Both the position numbers and the translations under genes were made by a program. Of a DNA stretch of 62,326 bases, positions 30,937-39,663 are shown piece by piece. Below the pieces are notes generated by a model. The model searched no databases and was not told where the DNA came from. It was given only the letters and a program-made list of their open reading frames with translations. Source of the DNA: Defluviitaleaceae bacterium (GTDB lineage Bacteria; Bacillota; Clostridia; Lachnospirales; WRAX01); assembly GCA_009784575.1 (NCBI GenBank), contig WRBK01000010.1, positions 1-62,326 of the forward strand, read 5' to 3'. Position 1 is the stretch's first letter. Every line of letters begins with the position of its first letter.

Positions 30937-32037
30937 CTATGCCAACACCTCTCTAGGTACAATAACCCCATTTTCCACGCCAAAAACCCTAGCACCACCT
31001 TTGCCTAAAAACCCGCTCGTGGCGTTTTCCGCCCCAGTGGATGTTATTACGGCCTGCAAATCCCCAATATTATTGAGCAAATAGTTCTGCCGCCCCTTGT
31101 CCAGCTCCGAAAGTACATCATCCAAAAGCAGCACGGGCGGATGACCCCTTTCTTGCTTCACAATCTCTATCTCTGCCAGCTTCACAGCAAGCACAGCCGT
31201 TCTTTGCTGTCCCTGTGAAGCAAATGTGCGCCCATCTTCGCCGTTTATCACAAAGCCTACATCGTCCCTATGTATCCCAGCAGATGTAGACCCGCGCATA
31301 ATATCCACGCCGCGTTTGCGCCTCAATGCCTCCAAAAATTTATCCTCATCCACATCATTATCGTATATTATCTCAAGCACTTCGCGCCCGCCTGTTATAT
31401 TATGCTGGTTTTGCGCCGCTATTTGTCCCAGTCTATCCACAAAAGCCCGCCGCGCGCGCATTATCTTATTCCCATATTCCACCAACTGCTCATCCCACAA
31501 TTCTAATGTTTCGCGCAAGCTATCATCCCTATTTATATCCCTTAGTAAATTATTGCGCTGTTGCAACACTTTGTGATACATCCGCAAATCGTGATAGTAA
31601 GCAGGGTAAAGCTGGCATAGTTCCATGTCCAAAAAACGGCGGCGGCCCGCAGGGCCAGCCTTCACAAGCGACAAATCCTCAGGCGAAAAAAGCACGACAG
31701 AAAGCCTTCCGTACAAATCCCCTAATTTGCGTATGGGCAAGCCATTGACCACAGAAAATTTGCCGTCAGGGCGTATCTCCATGCGCATCTCATCCAATGT
31801 GCCACTGCCGCTTCGCGCTTCTATTTTTATAGCCGCCTCTTTTTTGGTCAACATAACAAGGTCTCTAAAGCGGCTAGCGCGATGAGACCTGCCCGTGGCA
31901 CAAAAATATATACTCTCTAAAAAATTTGTCTTGCCCTGCGCGTTTTCTCCATAGAGAATGTTAATGCCAGACGCAAGCTCCAAATCTGCTGTAGCAATAT
32001 TCCTAAAGTTTTGTAGCACAACCCTTTGTATATGCAT
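30937..32037 (-). CDS. recF: DNA replication/repair protein RecF
   Basis: This is a 366-residue SMC-like ATPase that loads RecA at gaps with RecO and RecR. The N-terminal Walker A is LYGENAQGKTNFLESIYF (~30-47). The signature region FASQGQQRTAVLAVKLAEIE and Walker B PVLLLDDVLSELDKGRQNYL lie in the last third. It is third in the conserved dnaA-dnaN-recF order, although a broken flavoprotein gene intervenes between dnaN and recF. ATG 32037 is chosen; a GTG at 32043 is the alternative. Confidence 0.96.
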   Translation of the reverse strand: MHIQRVVLQNFRNIATADLELASGINILYGENAQGKTNFLESIYFCATGRSHRASRFRDLVMLTKKEAAIKIEARSGSGTLDEMRMEIRPDGKFSVVNGLPIRKLGDLYGRLSVVLFSPEDLSLVKAGPAGRRRFLDMELCQLYPAYYHDLRMYHKVLQQRNNLLRDINRDDSLRETLELWDEQLVEYGNKIMRARRAFVDRLGQIAAQNQHNITGGREVLEIIYDNDVDEDKFLEALRRKRGVDIMRGSTSAGIHRDDVGFVINGEDGRTFASQGQQRTAVLAVKLAEIEIVKQERGHPPVLLLDDVLSELDKGRQNYLLNNIGDLQAVITSTGAENATSGFLGKGGARVFGVENGVIVPREVLA

Positions 32038-32522
32038 CCTCACAAAATCCTTTAACCATCGTTTGTGCCTTCTCAGAACCCATTATGCCGCCCAAGCACC
32101 TTTTGATGCTGCCAGCATCCGTATTAGAAACCACCACAAACCTCTTTTTAAGCGGCATGTATCTATCCAGCAAATGCCTGTTGGCACCAAAAAACCCTTG
32201 CTTCCTCTCACAAAACATAAAGAAATAAGCATTGGGATAGTCTATGTAGTTTGGTAGAACGTAATATGCCAAATCTGACCTACAAAGTGTTATGAAGATT
32301 TTATTCACATCATCCTCGGCATACGGGCAAATCTTGTCCTTGTAATAAGAACCTGTGTTCAATAATGGGTTGTGCGTATTTTCCACATGGCGAAATATCT
32401 AGGTCGCACATCTCAAGCAATGTCACCTCATGCTCGCCTATATGCTGTTCTTCTATAAATCTAGCAATGTCATGACAATTGCCGTTGCCGCGCCCACTAA
32501 AGTTAATTATGCATATTTTCAT
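32003..32522 (-). pseudogene. Frameshifted flavodoxin/NADPH-FMN reductase-like gene
   Basis: The first half (from 32522) reads MKICIINFSGRGNGNCHDIA up to DLDISPCGK. The second half continues in another frame from about 32378: LLNTGSYYKD, KICPYAEDDVNKIF, and a C-terminal FGANRHLLDRYMPLKKRFVV. Together they make one flavodoxin-fold protein of the iron-sulfur flavoprotein/FMN reductase type seen in Clostridia, so one base has been lost or gained near 32365-32380. The 3' end overlaps the start of recF. A sequencing error would restore a normal gene. Confidence 0.7.
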
Positions 32523-32531
32523 AACGCATCC

Positions 32532-33641
32532 CTAATTCCTCAATCTAAGCGGCAACACCAAATATTTATAATCATCACTACCTTCCACCTTTATAACACA
32601 AGGTGTAATAGGTGTAATAAACTCCATGCTTATCCTCTCGTAATCAAGCACTTTAAGTACATCCGTCAAATAGCGTGGGTTAAAGCCAATCTCTAGGTCA
32701 GCTCCGTCTTGCTCTACCCCTATTTCTTCATAGGATGCGCCCATCTCCGTATTGGATGTAACAACTATGCGCCCTTCAGCTATTTTCAGTTTCACAGGGT
32801 TTTTCTTAGAGTCCCTAGATATAAGCGAGGCGCGCTCTATGCAGTCCAAAAGGTCTCTGCGGTCAACATTCACAAGGGTTTCCGTTTCTTTGGTAAACAT
32901 ATTCTCATATTTTATAAACTCGCCGTCCAAAAGCCGCGACACCACAACGCAATTTTCCAAATCAAAAAGTATATGTTTGTCCGTAATATAAAAAGTCGTC
33001 ATAGAATCCGCTTCTGTCGGCAAAATTTTTGCTATTTCACTGAGGGTTTTGCCAGGTATAACAACTTTTATTTCCCTAGAACTATTCTCAAACCCAAAAC
33101 TTCTAAGAGATATCCTAAAACCATCCACAGAAATAAGTTTTGCACCATTTGCATCAATCTCTAAAAGCTCACCGCACAATACAGGTTTAGAAATATCTTG
33201 AGAAACAGAGAATATGGTCTGCCTTATCATATCTTTTAATTCCGCAGAGGGCAAGCTATAGGCATTATCTTTCTCCACATCTGGCAGCGCAGGAAACTCC
33301 TCACCATTCATCCCAAGTATCTTAAATTCTGATTTCCCAGCCTTTATAATAGTGAGATTCTTTTCATCCACATGTATCTCAACACTATCACTAGGCAATC
33401 TCCTAACAATATCAAAAAACACGCGCGAATCAAGCGCAACTGTTCCATTTTCAAGCACCTGAGCATCTATATTTTTGGTTTCTATTGCCATCTCCATATC
33501 ATTTGCCATCAATTTGAAACCATCATCTATGGCAGTTAGTAAGCAACATTCCAATATCGGCTGGTTTGCCCTTCCCGTTACTGCTCTTGACACAGTATTT
33601 ATACTTTCTACCAACAAATTCTTAGCACAGACAACTTTCAT
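32532..33641 (-). CDS. dnaN: DNA polymerase III beta subunit (sliding clamp)
   Basis: This is a 369-residue protein forming the homodimeric ring that tethers polymerase. Three clamp folds are recognisable (MKVVCAKNLLVESINTVSRA at the start, FDIVRRLPSDSVEIHVDE, and the C-terminal FITPITPCVIKVEGSDDYKY then LVLPLRLRN). It lies downstream of dnaA across a 246-bp gap with origin-like motifs. RBS GAGGGG precedes the ATG. Confidence 0.97.
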   Translation of the reverse strand: MKVVCAKNLLVESINTVSRAVTGRANQPILECCLLTAIDDGFKLMANDMEMAIETKNIDAQVLENGTVALDSRVFFDIVRRLPSDSVEIHVDEKNLTIIKAGKSEFKILGMNGEEFPALPDVEKDNAYSLPSAELKDMIRQTIFSVSQDISKPVLCGELLEIDANGAKLISVDGFRISLRSFGFENSSREIKVVIPGKTLSEIAKILPTEADSMTTFYITDKHILFDLENCVVVSRLLDGEFIKYENMFTKETETLVNVDRRDLLDCIERASLISRDSKKNPVKLKIAEGRIVVTSNTEMGASYEEIGVEQDGADLEIGFNPRYLTDVLKVLDYERISMEFITPITPCVIKVEGSDDYKYLVLPLRLRN

Positions 33642-33887
33642 GCCATAACCCCTCCTCTGTATTCACAAACACACCTTACATACTATTTTAAAATAGTAGT
33701 AGTAATAGTAGGCAGCGTGGATTCGTGGAAAACCCACCAAAAGATGACCATACAGGTAATATTTCACGTTGATATCACCATGGAAAACTCATCAACTTTC
33801 CAAAACTTTTCAACACAATTAACATTCACTGACAACACAAACCCCAATCCACATCTTGTCCACACAGAACCCACAAACTTACCAACA
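33642..33887. other. dnaA-dnaN intergenic region, candidate DNA-unwinding element of oriC
   Basis: At 33694-33711 six trinucleotides run TAG TAG TAG TAA TAG TAG, the DnaA-trio pattern. In the dnaA direction this reads CTACTATTACTACTACTA, the same orientation as in Bacillus subtilis. An AT run (TACTATTTTAAAATAGTA) flanks it on the dnaN side, a GC patch (GGCAGCG) on the other. DnaA-box-like words are TTGTCCACA (33856-33864) and two weaker ones near 33714-33738. Confidence 0.6.
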
Positions 33888-35216
33888 CTAATCTCCCTTA
33901 ATCCTTTTCTCTAACTCCTCTATCTCTTTTTGCAACTTCTGGTTATCTTCTAGCTCTGCTGTTATTTTATCACAAGCATGTACGATGGTAGAGTGGTCTC
34001 TTCCTCCAAAGTTCACACCTATATCTTTTAGTGGTCTATGCAATATCATTCGCGATAAATACATAGCAACATGCCTTGCGTATGTAATAGTTTTTGTGCG
34101 TTTTTTGCTGCATATCTCCTCATGAGTAATGCTATAATATGCCGCCACAACCTCTTGGATATATTCTACATTAAGCTCTCTTTTTTCATTTTGGTTTATC
34201 ATGTCCGCAAGTGTACGTTCAGCAAAATCCACGGTACATTTGTTATTGGTTAGCTTAGCCCTTGCTGTTACAGTGTTTAAAGCCCCCTCCAACTCACGTA
34301 TATTAGAAGAAATCACTTTAGCGATATAATATATAACCTCTCGGTCTACATCCATGCGCTCCATCTCTGCTTTTTTTTCCAATATAGCTATGCGTGTTTC
34401 CAAATCAGGCAATGTAATGTCCACAGTAAGCCCAGACCCGAAGCGAGAGCGAAGCCTGTCCTCTAAAGACTTTAGTTCATGCGGTGGTTTATCGCTTGTC
34501 AGCACAATTTGTTTGTTATCATTATGCAAAGCGTTGAAAGTATGGAAAAACTCCTCCTGAGTACCCTCTTTATCCGACAAAAACTGTATATCATCCACCA
34601 AAAGCACATCCACTGTACGATACTTGTCCCTAAATTCCTGATTCTTCTTATTGCGAATAGAACCAATAAACTCATTCACCAAATTTTCGGACGATGTATA
34701 CAAAATTTTTGCATCTGGCTCATTGTACAGTATATGATTACCTATAGAGTGTACTAAATGTGTTTTACCAAGCCCTACATCCCCATGCAAAAAAAGTGGG
34801 TTATATCTAATACCGGGCTCTTCTGCCACCGCCATAGCGGCGGCATAAGCAAATTCATTACTCTTTCCTTTAACAAAGCTATCAAAATGAAACTTTGGTC
34901 TAAGGTTTGCGTTATTAGCAATGCTGCTTGGTGTTTTGGTTTCCTCGTTGTTTTCTATATCAGACTCCAATTTAATAACAACCTTTAAATCCCTGCCTGT
35001 TACCTGTTTTACTGCCGACACAATTTTGCTATGGTATCTTTTGCCAGCCGTCTCCAAAACATGTTGGTTTTTTGCCAACACAACAAACTCCCTTTCATTA
35101 ACCTCATACGGTCTGATAGGAGTTATCCAACTATTAAATGCGGCAGGGTTAAAACCCCCATCACTCATGCTTGCCTTGATATCTTCCCAAAGTTTTTCGA
35201 CAGAACCAATTTCCAT
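33888..35216 (-). CDS. dnaA: Chromosomal replication initiator DnaA
   Basis: This is a 442-residue AAA+ initiator. Domain I (~1-85) includes NSWITPIRPYEV. Domain III has Walker A LFLHGDVGLGKTHLVHSIGN (~145), Walker B VDVLLVDDIQFLSDKEGTQE and the arginine finger region RLRSRFGSGL. Domain IV ends with the DnaA-box reader GVNFGGRDHSTIVHACDKI. All key motifs are present. It is flanked upstream by a cluster of DnaA boxes and downstream by the DnaA-trio region. Confidence 0.98.
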   Translation of the reverse strand: MEIGSVEKLWEDIKASMSDGGFNPAAFNSWITPIRPYEVNEREFVVLAKNQHVLETAGKRYHSKIVSAVKQVTGRDLKVVIKLESDIENNEETKTPSSIANNANLRPKFHFDSFVKGKSNEFAYAAAMAVAEEPGIRYNPLFLHGDVGLGKTHLVHSIGNHILYNEPDAKILYTSSENLVNEFIGSIRNKKNQEFRDKYRTVDVLLVDDIQFLSDKEGTQEEFFHTFNALHNDNKQIVLTSDKPPHELKSLEDRLRSRFGSGLTVDITLPDLETRIAILEKKAEMERMDVDREVIYYIAKVISSNIRELEGALNTVTARAKLTNNKCTVDFAERTLADMINQNEKRELNVEYIQEVVAAYYSITHEEICSKKRTKTITYARHVAMYLSRMILHRPLKDIGVNFGGRDHSTIVHACDKITAELEDNQKLQKEIEELEKRIKGD

Positions 35217-35288
35217 TTTTACCCCCTATGACACCTGAATCTTGAATTTCATTTTTTGACATAAATCTTTCAACATGTCCCAAAAAAC

Positions 35289-35392
35289 TTATCCACAAAA
35301 TTCACAGGCATTTTAAAGAACTTTCAAGAAAAGAAGGTACTTTATCCACAAGTTTATCCACAAAATGTGGAGAAGTAGCCATTTTCTCCACA
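35289..35392. promoter_or_regulatory. DnaA-box cluster upstream of dnaA
   Basis: Perfect TTATCCACA boxes lie at 35289-35297, 35342-35350 and 35354-35362. A one-mismatch TTCTCCACA is at 35384-35392 and an inverted TGTGGAGAA near 35366. It serves as an origin sub-region, for dnaA autoregulation, or both. Confidence 0.85.
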
Positions 35393-35451
35393 CTCATTAT
35401 ACCAAATCTCCTCAATTTTTACAACAACTATAACAACCCAAAATTAGTAAA

Positions 35452-36582
35452 TTATATTTTGTTATCGTCGTTATTTCTTATGTATTCAGCCAATTCGCCC
35501 TCCATATCACTAAAAAAATTATCATAATCTTTATTATTTATATTATTTTCTGCAAAATCATTAGAATTTTGGGTTTTTGTTTCGTTTACACATCTTGCGT
35601 ATATGTATTTTGAACAACCATGGATTTTCCAAGGATTCTCTTTATCCACCAAAAGCTCGTTGGTTAAAAAAACATCATCATCACCAGACAAATAAAAAGC
35701 TTTAGAAAGCTGCTTGTTACGCGATTTATCATATTCGCTCAAAGGCAAAAAGCTCCAACTATGGCCACCACCTAGCGCGTTAACGCAAAAAAGCTCATCG
35801 CCCCTCATAAACATAATATGGAGTTTGTCATCCAACATGTAAACCACAACATTGTGCAAACCCTGCCCCTCTGCCACCACAACACCAGGCGAGAAACCAT
35901 CCTTACCCTTTTTTTTATATATAAGCCTAGAGCCAAAAACTCCTCTCACCACATATGCAATATGCAAATCGTAAATGGTGGCTAAAAAAGAATGGTCACC
36001 AAATTTATGTATGCTAGAATGAACCAAATTGTAACTTCCTATCTCCTTGCCATAGATTTCTCTATAACCAAGCTTGCTTTCAAAGCCGCCACTAAAATAC
36101 ACAGCGAGAAAATGTTTTTTTGCTATAGGTACGAGATTAAACAAACTCTTGTGTTGACCATGCTGTAATATATTTATGTTATCTATATGTTTAACCGCAC
36201 CCCAAATACCATTTCTTTTTAAAGTTTGCGACATAAGCATACTTGCGCCATCTGCCACAGGCATATCGTATACCAAGTTCACGCCATCATCATCGCTCAT
36301 AGCAAAATACTGCCCAAACTCCTTTTGTCCAGAGATTAACTCATTCGCAGAGATACCATCATCACCAAGAACACCAGAAAATAAACTACCCACACCATCA
36401 TGCCAAATCAAAACCACATCTTCATTAATAAGATTAACAGTAAAACCCTCTCTCGCCTGACTTATCAAAACCCTTGGTTTGGACCAAGATGATTTCTCAC
36501 TGCTATATTCACAAAAATTAATATTGTTATTTCTGCTGTAAAAGCAATACAGCCTACCCTTTATAGAAACAATATAATTCAT
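35452..36582 (-). CDS. Unknown protein, beta-propeller-like
   Basis: This is a 376-residue protein with no signal peptide and no recognised catalytic motif. It is built of repeating strand-rich blocks with aromatic and Gly/Asp turns (GRLYCFYSRNNNINFCEYSS, EDVVLIWHDGVGSLF, HSFLATIYDLHIAYVV), suggesting a beta-propeller. An Asn/Asp-rich C-terminal tail follows (~345-376). ATG 36582 is preferred, with GGAGGGGG about 9 nt upstream. It is the first gene upstream of dnaA and follows sipL, with a terminator between them that overlaps its leader. Perhaps a spore-associated protein by context only. Confidence 0.6.
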   Translation of the reverse strand: MNYIVSIKGRLYCFYSRNNNINFCEYSSEKSSWSKPRVLISQAREGFTVNLINEDVVLIWHDGVGSLFSGVLGDDGISANELISGQKEFGQYFAMSDDDGVNLVYDMPVADGASMLMSQTLKRNGIWGAVKHIDNINILQHGQHKSLFNLVPIAKKHFLAVYFSGGFESKLGYREIYGKEIGSYNLVHSSIHKFGDHSFLATIYDLHIAYVVRGVFGSRLIYKKKGKDGFSPGVVVAEGQGLHNVVVYMLDDKLHIMFMRGDELFCVNALGGGHSWSFLPLSEYDKSRNKQLSKAFYLSGDDDVFLTNELLVDKENPWKIHGCSKYIYARCVNETKTQNSNDFAENNINNKDYDNFFSDMEGELAEYIRNNDDNKI

Positions 36583-36600
36583 AAAAACAACCCCCTCCAA

Positions 36601-36624
36601 GAAAAACCGCCCAATGCGGGCGGT
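36601..36624 (-). terminator. Terminator of sipL
   Basis: On the minus strand ACCGCCC and GGGCGGT flank a GCATT loop, then TTTTTC. The ribosome site of the next gene follows within 10 nt. Confidence 0.75.
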
Positions 36625-36642
36625 GTGATATTTTATATTGCT

Positions 36643-38214
36643 TTACTCCTCATCCGTATTTATTTTTTTCACCACCAAAAGCCTTTGCCCATCTCTTAAT
36701 TCTGCTGTGCTATCTATATCATTTATAGCCGCCAACTCCTCCAAGGATGCATTGTATTTCTTCGCTATGCTCCAAAGAGAGTCGCTCTTTTGTACACATA
36801 GAACCACCATGGATGGCATAGAATCCATTTCTTCTTTGTTTAGCGGGCTAAACTCTATGTCGGATATATATTCTGCCTGCACACTCTCCTGCACCAGTGT
36901 ATCCGCGCTTAACAAAAACCGCACCTCAACCTCTTTGCCAGAAAGCATATTAAACCCAATATGCTCTATGCTCTGCTCCACATCTGCCTCCATACCCAAC
37001 CTAGCACCCTTTGTTTCTATTACTTGCCTTATCGGCAGGATAGCTTTATGGTTGTACAGTGGCGCATCATCAGAATTGGCAACATACAATATATCCGCCG
37101 AAACAATACCCTCCACAACCACCTTATCATCCACCACCTTCTTATCCTCAAGATTCACCACGCCTGTAACAGACAATATCTGCAATATCTCTGGTGCGCC
37201 CTCCAGCGTAACAATTTCCTTTACATTAAACTGATTCTTGTTGCGGCACACAAGATGCCTATAGTCCATGCTCTCCTTAGATATTATCAGGTTCTGGTCA
37301 ATGCAGTATGCATCCTCCAAAATCTCCAATTCTTGATTCTGCGAAATCCGAATATCGGCCCCTATCACAACCTCCAATGCCAATATTCTATCATCACCAT
37401 CTTCATTAGGGCTAACAGTAACCATGCTATCAATCACATTAAGCAAAACATCCCCAAAATCCCCATCTTTAGCCACTGCCACATCAATAGAGCCAGAGAA
37501 TGGCAACTCAAACTCCGCAAGCTCTATCACAGAGTCTTCATCCACGCCTTTATATAGCGGTGTCACAATAAGTTCTCCCGAGATGTCCACACGCCCATTT
37601 AAAACCCTAATCTCTTTACCTGATATGGTGGTCCCATATGTCAAAAGCTCTCTAATGGCTGGCTTGTTGCTAGGCAACACCATTTCATCCTTTATAGTAA
37701 ACTCATCAGATGCTTTTTCTATGAGGTTGCTCATGGTGAAGATGGTTGTTTTCTGTTGTGCTATAGGCAACTCCTCTATAGACTGCACAACATTCATAGA
37801 AGAATTTTCAGAAACGTCAATGCCAATATCCACAACAGCACGATAATTTAGCTTTCTATCATTAACAATACGATAATCAATATTAGCTATCTCAGAAGAA
37901 AGGTTTATCCACATATCAGCGGAAACCCCCTCCATATTAAAAAAATCATCCACAGGCGCAGAAGTGGATATACTATGTACCGATGCCTCTCCGTCCCTAG
38001 ACATATACAATATCTTTATACCCAGCTTGCCACTATAACTTATCCTATTAGACATGGGATTGACCTTAGATATCACAATACCAGCCTCTGTCTTTAATAC
38101 AGATGCTATATCTGGCTTTGTATCTGGCACAATTATGTCACCCTCCAACAAAACCTGACTTTTCTCCCTGCCTATATGCTTGCTCAAAACTATCTTTTCT
38201 CTTACAAGCTCCAT
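36643..38214 (-). CDS. sipL: SipL-like spore morphogenesis protein (DUF3794 repeats + LysM)
   Basis: This 523-residue protein has tandem DUF3794 modules through residues ~20-450. The wording ILEGDIIVPDTKPDIASVLK-like near the N-terminus and repeated VVxGxVxxxILY strands are typical. A C-terminal LysM domain follows (~475-520, VQKSDSLWSIAKKYNASLEE). In Clostridioides, SipL binds SpoIVA and anchors the spore coat basement layer. This is the main evidence that the organism makes endospores. The start at 38214 lies 7 nt from GGAGG; 38217 is an adjacent alternative. Confidence 0.85.
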   Translation of the reverse strand: MELVREKIVLSKHIGREKSQVLLEGDIIVPDTKPDIASVLKTEAGIVISKVNPMSNRISYSGKLGIKILYMSRDGEASVHSISTSAPVDDFFNMEGVSADMWINLSSEIANIDYRIVNDRKLNYRAVVDIGIDVSENSSMNVVQSIEELPIAQQKTTIFTMSNLIEKASDEFTIKDEMVLPSNKPAIRELLTYGTTISGKEIRVLNGRVDISGELIVTPLYKGVDEDSVIELAEFELPFSGSIDVAVAKDGDFGDVLLNVIDSMVTVSPNEDGDDRILALEVVIGADIRISQNQELEILEDAYCIDQNLIISKESMDYRHLVCRNKNQFNVKEIVTLEGAPEILQILSVTGVVNLEDKKVVDDKVVVEGIVSADILYVANSDDAPLYNHKAILPIRQVIETKGARLGMEADVEQSIEHIGFNMLSGKEVEVRFLLSADTLVQESVQAEYISDIEFSPLNKEEMDSMPSMVVLCVQKSDSLWSIAKKYNASLEELAAINDIDSTAELRDGQRLLVVKKINTDEE

Positions 38215-38441
38215 CATAAACCCTCCTGTATTAAATTCCACTAATTAATTATATAGGCTTGTAAGACTTTTTATGATAAATTAATTCATTGATTATGTAT
38301 AAAAAATAACCCAATTGGAAAATATTATTTATGTGATCTTGTTTAAATGTTGTCCCGAGAGATGACATTGTAAGTTCATAATATCCCCCCTCAATAGTCC
38401 GAACCGCTACCCCCTGTGGCTCGGGCTATTTTACATCCACT

Positions 38442-38468
38442 AAAAAAGGCGACCCACGTGGTCGCCTT
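38442..38468 (-). terminator. Terminator of the thiI operon
   Basis: On the minus strand AAGGCGACC and GGTCGCC pair across ACGTG and run into TTTTTT. Confidence 0.85.
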
Positions 38469-38476
38469 AATGCAAA

Positions 38477-39658
38477 CTAAAATTTTATTATCTCTGACTC
38501 TGTTATCGCCCTCTCCATCAACCCATCTAACTCATTAATACTACCCTCAATACTTTGGATAATGCTCAGCTTAGGCTTAGTCTCTGGATGTTTAGGCAAA
38601 AAAAGCGTACAACAATCATCATAGGGTCTAATAGAAATATCAAAAGTCTCTATCTTTTGTGCAATGGCAATAATCTCGTGCTTATCAAAACACGCCACAG
38701 GGCGTAAAATAGGAAGATTAGCTGCCCCTGTCATAGCGTGCAAGCTATGCAATGTTTGGCTAGCCACCTGCCCAACAGAATCACCAGTCACAAGAGCCAA
38801 TGCCTTTTCCTTAGCCGCTACCTTTTCTGCAATGCGCAACATACTACGCTTTAGCATAATTGTTATTTTCTCTGGTGGTGTTCTGTCCACCAATTTCAAC
38901 TGAATATCCGTAAAAGGCACGACCATAAGCTTAAACTTGCCACCAAATTGCGATAACTGCCTCGCTAAATCCACAACCTTTTCTTTGGCACGCTCCGAGG
39001 TATATGGCGGAGAATGAAAATAAACTGCCGTAAGACCGATGCCGCGCTTTGCCGCAAGCCACCCTGCCACAGGACTATCTATCCCTCCTGAAAGCAAAAG
39101 CACTCCCCGCCCAGCAGACCCAGGCGGCAAGCCCCCAAGCCCCTTAACCTCAACATCAGTAGAATATATATAAACAGAATTGCGAATCTCGATTTTCAGT
39201 GTAAACTCGGGCGCGGAAAGCTTAACTTTCAGCCCCTCCATATTATTAAGCAAATGCTCCCCAACCAAGCCCGACGTCTCATCTGACCTTAGTGGAAACT
39301 GCTTATTAGCGCGCCGTGTGTCCACTTTGAATGTCGTGGGGGTTTTGCAATGCTGTCTTGCATATGCTAGCGCAACATCTTTTATATCATCAAAATCTTG
39401 CCCAGCAAGCTTTATAGCTACGCACACAGATGTTATCCCGAAAATCCGCGCCACGAGCGGTATAGCTCTGCCAAAATCTGCACCACTATTCCATTCCACT
39501 ACAAAACGACCCTGCTCCTTATGCACCCAAAAATCGCCGCAACCCGTAAGATTCTTGCGCACAGCATCTATCAGCATATTTTCGTAAATATAGCGATTCT
39601 TCCCGCGCAGGGCTATTTCGCCATATTTTATTATCAATACTTCTTTGGTATTTTCCAC
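38477..39658 (-). CDS. thiI: tRNA 4-thiouridine synthase ThiI
   Basis: This is a 393-residue enzyme that adds sulfur to U8 of tRNA (and in some organisms supplies sulfur for thiazole). The N-terminal ferredoxin-like/THUMP region (~1-170) precedes the PP-loop pyrophosphatase domain with VLLLSGGIDSPVAGWLAAKR (~190). The C-terminus contains a PYDDCC motif, while the rhodanese domain of Escherichia coli ThiI is missing, as in Firmicutes. The cysteine desulfurase gene ends only 5 bp upstream, the usual partner pair. Confidence 0.96.
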   Translation of the reverse strand: MENTKEVLIIKYGEIALRGKNRYIYENMLIDAVRKNLTGCGDFWVHKEQGRFVVEWNSGADFGRAIPLVARIFGITSVCVAIKLAGQDFDDIKDVALAYARQHCKTPTTFKVDTRRANKQFPLRSDETSGLVGEHLLNNMEGLKVKLSAPEFTLKIEIRNSVYIYSTDVEVKGLGGLPPGSAGRGVLLLSGGIDSPVAGWLAAKRGIGLTAVYFHSPPYTSERAKEKVVDLARQLSQFGGKFKLMVVPFTDIQLKLVDRTPPEKITIMLKRSMLRIAEKVAAKEKALALVTGDSVGQVASQTLHSLHAMTGAANLPILRPVACFDKHEIIAIAQKIETFDISIRPYDDCCTLFLPKHPETKPKLSIIQSIEGSINELDGLMERAITESEIIKF

Positions 39659-39663
39659 TTTTG

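Noticed and set aside
36638-37234. 198-codon frame antisense to sipL
   Set aside because: Shadow frame; the Ser/Thr/Cys-rich composition is typical of reversed coding sequence.
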